Assembly: GCF_004123905.1 (NCBI RefSeq)
Contig: NZ_MZXW01000022.1
Span: 124,001 to 188,000 of the forward strand
DNA: 64,000 bases
Direction of reading: 5' to 3'
From: Bradyrhizobium betae
GTDB lineage: Bacteria > Pseudomonadota > Alphaproteobacteria > Rhizobiales > Xanthobacteraceae
Under the pieces are notes generated by a model. It worked only from the letters and a program-made list of their open reading frames with translations. It searched no databases and had not been told where the DNA came from. The position numbers and the translations under genes were made by a program. How positions within the stretch are numbered: position 1 is the first letter of the stretch; every line of letters begins with the position of its first letter. Shown here one piece after another: positions 36,588 to 44,960 of this stretch.

Positions 36588-37214
36588 TCAGCGAAAGCGG
36601 GCGGCGAGATCAACCACTTGGTCATCGAGACCCTTGAAGCCATGATAAGCGTCTGCGTAGCAGGGATTACCTTGGTTGACGCCGCCCAAGAGCCAGCTCA
36701 CCCGCGCGCGGCCGCCCGCCCATTTGATGAAGGGCTCGACGCCAGAAGGCCGCGTCAGATTGCAGCCGTCATAGCGGTGATGAATCACAAGCGTGGGCGG
36801 CAGTGCCGACGGCGAGCCGAGGATTGATTCAACATTCCTCGACGCCGGGCCCGACTCCGGACTGAGAATGCCCGAGGTTTAGACCAGCGCGTCCGGCCTC
36901 GCGCCACGCGCAACCCCCTCTGCCGCGCGCCACGTGCCAGCGCTGGTGGCGACCACCGTCACCGGCCGCTTGATCACCGCCATATAGTCGACAGCACTCC
37001 TGAGGTCAGTGCTGACATCGACGACCAGCACTACGAGCCCGCGCGCCGCATAGGCGTAGCGGGTACGAACAAGTTGGTTGCCGTTCAGGCCGTGGATGTC
37101 GCCATGGTTGCCAGCCTGGATCACGCCATCGCTGCCCGGCATCAGGATCACGCTCGCCTGCGACACCAGCGGCTTGATCAGCACCGCGCGAGACCCTGCG
37201 ATGGTGGCTAGCAT
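36588..37214 (-). pseudogene. Alpha/beta-hydrolase-like gene with internal stop and missing 5' end
   Basis: One continuous minus-strand frame of 209 codons interrupted by a single TAA at 36881-36879. Before it: SRAVLIKPLVSQASVILMPG, GNHGDIHGLNGNQLV, VVLVVDVSTDLRSAV and ATSAGTWRAAEG (nucleophile-elbow-like ATSAGT). After it: SILGSPSALPPTLVIHHRYD, GCNLTRPSGVEPFIKW and NPCYADAYHGFKGLDDQVVD, with the catalytic His likely in AYHGF. The two halves join into one hydrolase of the dienelactone-hydrolase type. Its signal peptide is absent, the frame running into the 2H phosphoesterase gene. So both truncation and nonsense mutation are seen; a sequencing error could explain the stop only. Confidence 0.75.
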
Positions 37215-37216
37215 CG

Positions 37217-37765
37217 CTACGCAACGGAACGCCCCTTCGGCAGCTCCCGCTCCGCAACGACCCGCACAGGTGGAAAAACGACGCAATCCACGACGTCGAA
37301 ATTGACTTGAATGCGCCGGTCGAATGACTGCGCGAAGGCAATAGCGTCTTTGCTGTTTCTATCGGCGATGCGTGTGCCAAGTGTGCAGTGGGGCGTCCAC
37401 ACACCGGGCCGATAATGTGGCCGACAGTGGGCCGGGTCGATCGCAGCGCTGATTAAAGCGTGCCACCTTCTGAGGGTCTCGCTCGGTTCGGGCTCAACCC
37501 ACAATACAAGTGGCGGGCCTACGAACCACCTCATTCGCCTGAACGTGACGGGCAATTGCGTTTCGCCTGCGCTTGCAGACAGCATTGCTTTCCACGCCGT
37601 CTCTTCGTCAATCCCGGGGGAATCATAAATCGCGAATGTCAGATGTGGTCGGTACGCCAGCGTGCGCATCGACGGCCCGTCCTCCAACGCAGCAACTTGG
37701 TCCCATAACTGTTCGATCGCGTCCGCGGAATCGTTATCGGCACGCATATTGATTGCGACTGCCAT
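37217..37765 (-). CDS. 2'-5' RNA ligase family (2H phosphoesterase) protein
   Basis: 182 residues. The two HxT/S motifs of 2H phosphoesterases are visible: PHLTFAIYD (about residue 41) and PHCTLGTRI (about 125). Such enzymes open cyclic phosphates or join 2'-5' RNA; here it is a stand-alone domain like the YjhU/LigT type. ATG at 37765. It ends immediately before the decayed hydrolase and follows the repeat-rich stretch at 37.9-38.9 kb. Substrate unknown. Confidence 0.82.
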   Translation of the reverse strand: MAVAINMRADNDSADAIEQLWDQVAALEDGPSMRTLAYRPHLTFAIYDSPGIDEETAWKAMLSASAGETQLPVTFRRMRWFVGPPLVLWVEPEPSETLRRWHALISAAIDPAHCRPHYRPGVWTPHCTLGTRIADRNSKDAIAFAQSFDRRIQVNFDVVDCVVFPPVRVVAERELPKGRSVA

Positions 37766-37929
37766 CGAGCACCCTGCCCAACCCGGTGAAGTACGTCATC
37801 TTGGACCGCCCCTCGAATATCCGCAACGGCTCACAAGCCGCCGTTGATGACCAGGTCGCACGACCGCCCGTCGGACAACACACCCGCGCCGTGTGACCTC
37901 ATGACGTGTCAAGCCCCGCACCCGAAAAT

Positions 37930-38530
37930 ATTCCACTTTACCGAAATTCGGATTTGTCGTACACACGACACACCCTGGCCTGAGACAAGGGGCGGATCGC
38001 GATCGTCACGAACCGCAGGCCCGGGCAGCGATGGACGCGACGGCGTCGGGCGCGATTGGCGTTGCAGGGCGGATTTGGCCGTGAGCAACAGCCTTCGCGC
38101 GCACGACACGACGCTGACAGCGTCTTCGCATGGTTTCGGGGGGCGAGCACACGCCACCCCTCGGAGTCCCAGCGAAGACGTGCGCGGACGGAGAAGTCGT
38201 GTGGTCCTGACGCCCGGGGTCTGTGCGTCAAGTCTTGCGGTGATGTGGCGGCCCGACCGGGCGCGCGCGTCAGCTATCCGCAAGGCGACGGGGGCAATAG
38301 TGCATCGCTCCCCGGGGAGAGCACGAAGGACACCGTTAAAACCATTCGCGCAGGGAAGGCCGGGCGATCCGGCGAGACCTGTGGTCCACCCCGTGTGCAT
38401 TTTTTCGGCGCACGGATCGCGGGTGCCAGCCGGCGCCCGGCCTTCCCTGCGCCCTTGTCTCCATGAGGGCGCGCCGTGAAGCAAACCTCGGGCGATACGA
38501 GCCGCGAGAAGGCAATGGTGTGTCTGCTGT
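37930..38530. repeat. Structured non-coding element with nested stems, likely multicopy
   Basis: About 600 bp with no convincing protein on either strand but strong secondary-structure potential. Stems: 38121-38129 with 38172-38180 (9 bp, perfect); 38102-38107 with 38196-38201 outside it; GGGGCG/CGCC-type hairpin within; the 12-nt palindrome CTCCCCGGGGAG at 38308-38319; and 38348-38366 with 38434-38452 (19 bp, perfect, 67-nt loop). I recall nearly identical sequence in many places of Bradyrhizobium, Rhodopseudomonas and Afipia genomes, where it is often mis-annotated as small proteins; that is memory, not a search. Boundaries are approximate. Confidence 0.65.
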
Positions 38531-38570
38531 TTGAAATGTGAATCGGAGCGCGATGGCCGCACCATGTGCT

Positions 38571-38692
38571 CCGTCATTGCGAGGAGCCCTTGCGACGAAC
38601 CAATCCAGAATCCCTCCGCGGAAAGATGCTGGATTGCTTCCGCCTTCGCCCGAAGCTTCGGCGAACAAGTCGCTGGGCTCGCAATGACGAGT
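38571..38692. repeat. Palindromic intergenic repeat, GTCATTGCGAGGAGC type
   Basis: Inverted outer arms GTCATTGCGAGGAGC (left, about 38572) and GGGCTCGCAATGACG (right, to 38692), with inner CAATCCAGAA / GCTGGATTG arms. A dispersed class common in this genus (from memory). Confidence 0.78.
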
Positions 38693-38717
38693 CAAGAAGA
38701 GCGCGCTCAATTCTCTT

Positions 38718-38872
38718 CCCATCACCCTGAGGTGCGAGCCTCTTCGGCGAGCCTCGAAGGGCGACGGCCCGGCTGTCGCTGCCAGGGTATCGAAGCATCG
38801 CGGCCGTTCATCCTTCGAGGCTCCCGGCGCGATGCTTTTGCATCGCGCCACTCGCACCTCAGGATGACGGAA
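38718..38872. repeat. Palindromic intergenic repeat, CCTGAGGTGCGAGCC type (copy 2)
   Basis: Second copy of the class at 10029-10144: left CATCACCCTGAGGTGCGAGCC, inner GCCTCGAAGG and CCTTCGAGGC, right CGCACCTCAGGATGACGG. It ends just after the GMC gene's stop at 38898 and may form its terminator. Confidence 0.8.
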
Positions 38873-38897
38873 TAGGTGGAATCTGGTGCGGTTGAAA

Positions 38898-40442
38898 CTA
38901 CCGCATCATCATCCGCGCGATCGCCTCGCCGATCACCACCGTCGTGAAGTGGGTATTGGCGCGGCAGTCGGACGGCATGATCGAGGCGTCGGCGACGCGC
39001 AGGCCGCCGATGCCTTTCACCGTGCCATCAGGGTTGACCACGCCGTCAGCGTCGCCGACGCCGGTCATGCGGCAGCTGCCGGCGGCATGCTGGATGTCGC
39101 CGGTCTCACGGCGCAGCAGCGCGTCGAGCTCGTGGTCCGGCAGGGCTGCTGCCTGCGGCAATGTCAGATCGGTGTCGGTGAGGCGGATCCAGTCGGCGAT
39201 GCCTGATAGCGCTGGCTGCGAGGTAATCACGGCCAGCCGTTTCACCGCATCCATCATCCGCAGCATGTCGCGGGGATCGGCCAGCATATTCTCCTCGACG
39301 ACGGGATCGATCGACGGATCGGTTGAAGCCAGCTTTAGCGTTCCACGCGAATAGGCGTTGAACAGCCCTGCTCCGATCGCGCCGGGCACGCCGACGCCGC
39401 GGTGGTTGAACGCGATCAGGATCATGTCGCGCTTGCCGCCATCGGCGAGGCCCGAGGAATAGGTCACGCAGCAATTGGTGTGGCGGGTGTCAGGATCGGT
39501 CGGGCGCAGGTTTTCGTGGAGCTGGATCGTGGCGCGAAACAGCGGATGGTCGAAGAAGTGCCGGCCGACCGGCAGGTCGCGCTCGACCGCGATCCCCATC
39601 GCCTTCAGTTCTTCCGCAGGCCCGACGCCCGAGCGCAGCAGGATCGCCGGACTATGGATCGCACCGGCACAGAGCACGATCTGGCGCGCGCTGATTTCGT
39701 GGGTGCCCTGCCCCTCGATGTGAACACGGAGGCCGGTTGCGCGGCCGTCGCTGATCAGCACGCGATCGACCAGCGCATGCCCGCGGATTTCCAGATTGGC
39801 GCGGCCGCGCGCGGGCTCGAGATAGCCCTCATTGGTGGTGATGCGGCGGCTGTTGCGGCTGTTGATGGGATAGCAGGCGACGCCCTCCCCATCCGGGCCG
39901 TTGACGTCGTCGCACCAGGGATAGCCGCTCGCCAGTGCCGCATCGCGCAAGCCCCGATCGATCGGGCCCCATTTCTCGGGTGGCGCGCGATAGACCGGCA
40001 AGGGTCCGCCGCGGCCGTGCCCTGCGGCATCGCCGAACTCAAAATCGTCCTCGATCACCGAGAACAGCGGCATCACCTCCTTGGCCGACCAGCCGATGCA
40101 GCCATTGGCCGCCCATTCGTCGAACGCATCGGCGACGCCGCGGATGGCGATCTGGCCGTTCATCATCGAGGAGCCGCCGAGGCCCTTGCCGCGCCAGTAG
40201 AAGCGCGGCTCCTGCTCCGCCACCCGGCGCGTCAGGAGATGCGGCCACTGCCATTTCTCCTGGTACTCGCGCTTGTGGATGATCGGGATCGGGTTCGGCG
40301 TCCTCACCTCCCAGGGCGCTTCATCAGCGCGCCAGTCCAGACCCGCTTCGAGCAGCAGGACGCGTCGTGCGGGATCTTCCGAGAGCCGTGCCGCAACCGC
40401 GGCGCCGGCGGAGCCGCCGCCGACAACAATGACATCGTACAT
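38898..40442 (-). CDS. GMC family FAD-dependent oxidoreductase (alcohol/choline dehydrogenase type)
   Basis: 514 residues from ATG 40442. FAD-binding Rossmann motif at the N-terminus (VIVVGGGSAGAAVAARLSED, then LLLEAG), GMC signature 1 around WRGKGLGGSSMMNGQI, signature 2 around VLCAGAIHSPAILLRSGVG, and the catalytic His in IQHAAGSCRMTGVGDADG; the end has LRVADASIMPSDCRANTHFT. Oxidises an unknown alcohol. It starts 4 nt after the stop of the solute-binding protein gene, so the pair is one operon, which suggests uptake and oxidation of the same compound. Confidence 0.93.
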   Translation of the reverse strand: MYDVIVVGGGSAGAAVAARLSEDPARRVLLLEAGLDWRADEAPWEVRTPNPIPIIHKREYQEKWQWPHLLTRRVAEQEPRFYWRGKGLGGSSMMNGQIAIRGVADAFDEWAANGCIGWSAKEVMPLFSVIEDDFEFGDAAGHGRGGPLPVYRAPPEKWGPIDRGLRDAALASGYPWCDDVNGPDGEGVACYPINSRNSRRITTNEGYLEPARGRANLEIRGHALVDRVLISDGRATGLRVHIEGQGTHEISARQIVLCAGAIHSPAILLRSGVGPAEELKAMGIAVERDLPVGRHFFDHPLFRATIQLHENLRPTDPDTRHTNCCVTYSSGLADGGKRDMILIAFNHRGVGVPGAIGAGLFNAYSRGTLKLASTDPSIDPVVEENMLADPRDMLRMMDAVKRLAVITSQPALSGIADWIRLTDTDLTLPQAAALPDHELDALLRRETGDIQHAAGSCRMTGVGDADGVVNPDGTVKGIGGLRVADASIMPSDCRANTHFTTVVIGEAIARMMMR

Positions 40443-40446
40443 CGCG

Positions 40447-41997
40447 TTACTTCTCAACGTTCCAGAACACCGGGATGGCGGACGGTATCAGATTGCGGAG
40501 CGTCGCGCGATAAAGCGCCGGCTGGGCGAACTGGCCCCACGGAATTCCGGGCGCCTGATCGTACATGATGCTCTGGATCTCACCGGCGATCTTCTTGCGA
40601 TCCTCCTCGGCCGGCGCCTTGGCGAAGGCTTCCACCAACGGCGTGATGCGCGCATCGCATTGCCAGCCGGTGAAGTCGGCGCAGTTGAAGGCGACCATGA
40701 CGTTGGTGAGCGGCGAGCCGAGGTCAAAACCGCCGGCGTGAACACCATAGACGCTCCAGCCTTCCTTCTTGGCGCGGCGCGCCAGCACGCTCGCCCAGTC
40801 CATGACCTGCAAATCGACGTTGAACCCGGCCTGCTTCAGCCGCTCGGCCAAAACCTGCGCCGAGACGCGCGGGGCTTCGAGATCATTGGCCTCCATAACG
40901 ACGACGGGCTCGCCGGCATATTTCGTCGCCTTCAGCGCGGCCTTCGCCGCTTCGATCGACGGCCTCTCGGCTGCTTCAGTGCCCGCCTTGCTGTCATAGG
41001 TGGTGCCGCAGGTGAAGAACGTCGCGCAAGGCGTGGCGTATTTGGCATCGAGCCCGAGCGCATCGAGCACTTCGCGCTGGTCGACCAGCTTCCACAGCAC
41101 ACGCCGGATCGCGGGATCGTCGAACGGCTTCGATGCCGCGTTGAGACGATAGGCGCCGGCGAACATGTTCCCGCCGGTGAAGTTGACCAGTTTTACGCGC
41201 GAGTTCTTCTCGAGCGCCGGCAGCAGATCGAACGGCGCGTATTGCATGAAGTCGATCTCGCCGGCCTGGAGGGCGGACGCGGCAGTCGCGCCATCGGGAA
41301 TGACGCGGATCTCCAGCGTGTCGACGTTGACGCGCTTGCCGCCGGCGAGGAAGTCGCCGGGCTCGGGGCGCGGCACATAGTCGGCGAATTTCTTCAGGAT
41401 CATGCGATCGCCGGTGCGGTGATCGGCCTTGCTGTAGACGAACGGGCCGGAGCCGACGATCTCGGTGATGCGCTGGTCGCCGGGCGTCTTGGCAATGCGC
41501 TCGGGCATCATGAAGGCGACCGGGCTGACGGGATTGCCGAGCGCGTCGATGACGAGACCGGACGGCTCCTTCAGCGTCAGCACGAAGGTTTTCGCATCGG
41601 TCGGCTCGAGCGAGGCCGTGATTGCAAAAATGCGGCGGCCGAGCGCGCTGCGGGTGCCCCAGCGGCGCAGCGAGGCCACGCAATCGGCCGCGGTGACCGG
41701 CTGACCGTCATGCCATTTCAGGCCGTCGCGCAGCGTGAAACTGTAGGTCAATCCGTCGGCTGAGACCTTCCAGTCCTGCACCATCTGCGGCTTGATGTCG
41801 CCCTTGGAATCCTTCGCGAACAGCGTGTCGAACACCATGTAGCCGAACGTGCGCGAAATATAGGCCGTGGAAAAATGCGGATCGAGCGTGACGATCTCCG
41901 CCTCGAGCACCGCAACGAGATTGCCCGCCGCATGCGCAGGTGCTGCGACAATCGCGAAGCCGAACAGCGCCGGAATGAAAGCCTTCAGTTTGAACAT
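40447..41997 (-). CDS. ABC transporter substrate-binding protein, family 5
   Basis: 516 residues from ATG 41997: signal peptide FKLKAFIPALFGFAIVAAPAHA, then the SBP_bac_5 fold (LVAVLEAEIVTLDPHFSTAY, MVFDTLFAKD, GLTYSFTLRDGLKWHDGQPV, GNMFAGAYRLN). Such proteins bind peptides, nickel-chelates or other organic solutes in the periplasm. No permease or ATPase genes are next to it, so it must borrow a transporter encoded elsewhere. Operon partner of the GMC oxidoreductase. A family repeat at 42127-42225 lies upstream. Confidence 0.92.
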   Translation of the reverse strand: MFKLKAFIPALFGFAIVAAPAHAAGNLVAVLEAEIVTLDPHFSTAYISRTFGYMVFDTLFAKDSKGDIKPQMVQDWKVSADGLTYSFTLRDGLKWHDGQPVTAADCVASLRRWGTRSALGRRIFAITASLEPTDAKTFVLTLKEPSGLVIDALGNPVSPVAFMMPERIAKTPGDQRITEIVGSGPFVYSKADHRTGDRMILKKFADYVPRPEPGDFLAGGKRVNVDTLEIRVIPDGATAASALQAGEIDFMQYAPFDLLPALEKNSRVKLVNFTGGNMFAGAYRLNAASKPFDDPAIRRVLWKLVDQREVLDALGLDAKYATPCATFFTCGTTYDSKAGTEAAERPSIEAAKAALKATKYAGEPVVVMEANDLEAPRVSAQVLAERLKQAGFNVDLQVMDWASVLARRAKKEGWSVYGVHAGGFDLGSPLTNVMVAFNCADFTGWQCDARITPLVEAFAKAPAEEDRKKIAGEIQSIMYDQAPGIPWGQFAQPALYRATLRNLIPSAIPVFWNVEK

Positions 41998-42126
41998 TGG
42001 TGTGTTTTTGCCTTTTGACTGAAACGTTGAAGTCGTCAGACAAAAGGCAATGTTCGTGCCCATAAGGCCGAAACACGTATGCGTTCACGACTATCTGCCG
42101 CGCGTTTGCGCGCTTCAGTATCGGTG

Positions 42127-42225
42127 TCATCGCCCGGCTTGACCGGGCGATCCAGTATTCCAGAGGCGGGCGTGATCGAACCGAGAAGCTGCAGCGTACT
42201 GGATGCCCCGCTTTCGCGGAGCATA
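42127..42225. repeat. Palindromic intergenic repeat, CCCCGCGAAGGCGGGG type (copy 2, inverted)
   Basis: Same modules as at 20208-20312 in reverse order: CGCCCGGCTTGACCGGGCGATCCAGTATTCC, a centre with GAACCGAGAAGC, then CGTACTGGATGCCCCGCTTTCGCGG. Lies past the parC stop and before the solute-binding protein gene. Confidence 0.83.
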
Positions 42226-42261
42226 CACAGATGTTGTGGCAACAGTCGCGTCCTACCGCCC

Positions 42262-44520
42262 CTACCCGATCACCCTGCCGAACTTGTTCGACTTCGGGAA
42301 ACCCTTTGGCGGCAGGCGGCCGGCATCACCGCGGTTGCCTTGCCACTCGGCAAGCTCCTTCATGGTCGCGGAGAATTCGCGGCCGGCGGAGTCCTTCCAG
42401 GTGAGGCCCGCCTTGGCCTCGAAGACAGCGACGTCGGAAAGACCGCCGTCCTTGTACTTCTGCAGCCGCGTACCGCGACCGCGCGCCATCTCGGAGACCT
42501 GGTCGAGCGGGAAGATCAGCATCTTGCGGTTCTCGCCGATGACAGCGACGGTGTCGCCGATCACCTCGGTGACCGTGCGGGCCTCGTTCGGCATGTCGAC
42601 GTTGAGGACCTGCTTGCCCTTCTTGGTGGTGCCGACGCAATCGTCCTCGTTGACGACAAAGCCCTGGCCCTCGTGGCTCGCGACCAGGAATTTGCGTCCG
42701 CCCTTGTTGACGAACAGCGTGACGGGAGCGGCCTCCGGCTCGAGATCAATATACTGGCGGATCGGCTCGCCGTGACCGCGGCCGCCCGGCAATTTTGCGA
42801 CGTCGATCGAGAAGAACTTGCCGTTGGTCGCGAACAGCAGCAGCTTCGACGTCGTCTCCGCGAAGAACGCGAAGCCGAGCTTGTCGTCCTGCTTGAAGGC
42901 GAGGCCCGAGAGATCCTCGACGTGGCCCTTCAGGGTGCGGATCCACCCCTTGTCGGAGACGACCACCGTCACCGGCTCGCGCTCGACCAGGGCTTCCTCC
43001 ATCGCGGCGAGATCGTGCTCGGGCGCGTCGGCAAAGGTGGTGCGGCGCTTGCCGAGCGGCGTCTTCGGCCCGAACATGTCGCGGACCTTGCCGACCTGTT
43101 CGCCGACCTTCTTCCACTGCTCTGGTTCGGATGCGAGGATGGCGTTGACGCCCTTCAGCTCGTTGCGGAGGTTCTTGTCCTCGGTGCGGATCTCCATTTC
43201 CTCGAGCTTGCGCAAGCTCCGGAGACGCATGTTGAGGATGGCTTCCGCCTGGACCTCGGTGAGCTTGAACCGCTTCATCAACGCCGACTTCGGCTCATCC
43301 TCGTTGCGGATGATCCTGATCACTTCGTCGATGTTCAGAAATGCGATCAAGAAGCCGCCGAGCACCTCGAGCCGGTTCTCGATCTGCACCTTGCGATAAT
43401 TGGTCCGTCGGATCAGGACGTCGCGCAGATGGTCGAGCCATTCGCGCAGGCACTCCGCTAGCCCGACCACCTTGGGCACGCGGCCCTTGATCAGCACGTT
43501 CAGGTTCAGCGGAATCTTGTTCTCGAGCTCGGTCAGCCGGAACAGCGATTCCATCATCAGCGCCGGATCGACGTTCTTCGACTTCGGCTCGATCACGATG
43601 CGGACGTCTTCGGCGGACTCGTCCCTGATGTCGCCGACCAGCGGCAGCTTCTTCTGGTCCAGCAGTTCGGCGATCTTCTCGATCAGGCGCGACTTCTGCA
43701 CCAGGAAGGGGATCTCGGTGACGACGACGACCCAGGTGCCGCGGGCGCCCTCTTCCTGCTGCCATCTGGCGCGAACGCGAAACGAACCGCGGCCCGTGGT
43801 GTAGGCTTCAGCAATGGCCTGCTTGGAATCGACACAGATGCCGCCGGTCGGGAAATCCGGGCCCTTCACCCACTTCAGCAGCGCCTTGGACTTGGCGTCG
43901 GGCTTCTCGATCAGATGCAGCGCGGCCTCGCACAGCTCGGCGGCATTGTGCGGCGGGATCGAGGTCGCCATGCCGACGGCGATGCCCTGCGCGCCGTTGG
44001 CGAGCAGGTTCGGGAAGCCGCCGGGCAGCACGACCGGCTCCTTCGACTGGCCATCGTAATTGGGACGGAATTCGACCCCGTCCTCGTCGATGCCCTCGAG
44101 CAGAAGCCGCGCGACGTCGGTCATGCGCGCTTCGGTGTAGCGGTAGGCGGCGGGATTATCGCCGTCGATATTGCCAAAGTTGCCTTGGCCATCGACCAGC
44201 GGGTAGCGCGAGGAGAAATCCTGCGCGAGGCGGACCATGGCGTCGTAGATCGCCTGGTCGCCGTGCGGATGGAACGAGCCCATCACGTCGCCGACGATTT
44301 TTGCGGATTTCTTGAACGCCGTGCCTGGATCGAGCCGGAGCAGGCGCATGCCATAGAGGATGCGCCGGTGCACCGGCTTCAGGCCGTCGCGTGCATCCGG
44401 CAGCGCGCGGTGCATGATGGTAGAGAGCGCGTAGGCGAGATAGCGCTCTTCCAGCGCCTCACGCAGCGGCACTTCATGAATTTCGGCCGGCTCTTCCGGC
44501 GGAATCAATCGTTTTCCCAT
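42262..44520 (-). CDS. parC: DNA topoisomerase IV subunit A
   Basis: 752-residue breakage-reunion subunit that decatenates daughter chromosomes with ParE. N-terminal ALEERYLAYALSTIMHRALP and DARDGLKPVHRRILYGM, then YPLVDGQGNFGNIDGDNPAA and the catalytic Tyr in AAYRYTEARM. The C-terminal beta-pinwheel is present and short, as in alphaproteobacterial ParC rather than GyrA (no GyrA box seen). ATG at 44520. Last gene of the rpoZ-to-parC run, after a small secreted protein gene. Confidence 0.96.
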   Translation of the reverse strand: MGKRLIPPEEPAEIHEVPLREALEERYLAYALSTIMHRALPDARDGLKPVHRRILYGMRLLRLDPGTAFKKSAKIVGDVMGSFHPHGDQAIYDAMVRLAQDFSSRYPLVDGQGNFGNIDGDNPAAYRYTEARMTDVARLLLEGIDEDGVEFRPNYDGQSKEPVVLPGGFPNLLANGAQGIAVGMATSIPPHNAAELCEAALHLIEKPDAKSKALLKWVKGPDFPTGGICVDSKQAIAEAYTTGRGSFRVRARWQQEEGARGTWVVVVTEIPFLVQKSRLIEKIAELLDQKKLPLVGDIRDESAEDVRIVIEPKSKNVDPALMMESLFRLTELENKIPLNLNVLIKGRVPKVVGLAECLREWLDHLRDVLIRRTNYRKVQIENRLEVLGGFLIAFLNIDEVIRIIRNEDEPKSALMKRFKLTEVQAEAILNMRLRSLRKLEEMEIRTEDKNLRNELKGVNAILASEPEQWKKVGEQVGKVRDMFGPKTPLGKRRTTFADAPEHDLAAMEEALVEREPVTVVVSDKGWIRTLKGHVEDLSGLAFKQDDKLGFAFFAETTSKLLLFATNGKFFSIDVAKLPGGRGHGEPIRQYIDLEPEAAPVTLFVNKGGRKFLVASHEGQGFVVNEDDCVGTTKKGKQVLNVDMPNEARTVTEVIGDTVAVIGENRKMLIFPLDQVSEMARGRGTRLQKYKDGGLSDVAVFEAKAGLTWKDSAGREFSATMKELAEWQGNRGDAGRLPPKGFPKSNKFGRVIG

Positions 44521-44581
44521 GCCGCCCGGTTAAACCGTGGAAGCGAATCGGGCAAGGATCGATTGGTTCCCTGTGGGCGGC

Positions 44582-44860
44582 CTACTGGCCTGCCCAGCCG
44601 GCGGTCACGGTCTGCGGGGTCTTGGCCTGCGCAGTGACCGGCGCATTGGTCAGGCAGCGCCGAGCGGCCTCGATTTCGGCCTCCGTGGCCCCCTTAGACC
44701 TCGCCCATGTCTCTGCGGCCGCAGCGGAATATTTCGCTACGTAGTACCGGACGACGGTACAGGAAGCCCGACGAAACACGCCTGGTTGCGGCTCGCCGGC
44801 CATCGCATCGGGCGCAAATGCGAGCAGCGCCGCTGATAGCGCAAATCCCCTGATCAACAT
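44582..44860 (-). CDS. Small secreted hypothetical protein
   Basis: 92 residues with a signal peptide (MLIRGFALSAALLAFAPDAMA) and a short mature part with two cysteines (ASCTVVRYYVAKYSAAAAET and EAARRCLTNAP) that could form a disulphide. I do not recognise a family, but the pattern looks conserved in the genus. ATG at 44860. It sits between recO and parC in the same direction. Confidence 0.65.
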   Translation of the reverse strand: MLIRGFALSAALLAFAPDAMAGEPQPGVFRRASCTVVRYYVAKYSAAAAETWARSKGATEAEIEAARRCLTNAPVTAQAKTPQTVTAGWAGQ

Positions 44861-44960
44861 TTAGGCTGTCCCCGTTGTGGAACCAGCGGAGCCAATTCCA
44901 CCGGCCTGATTTGGTTCCGCGGAACTTCATGTCGAGGGGCAAGACAGAGGCGCAATCAAT

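Noticed and set aside
37844..38479. Open frame of 211 codons over the repeat region
   Set aside because: It runs through inverted repeats and has no domain; the structured element explains the sequence better.
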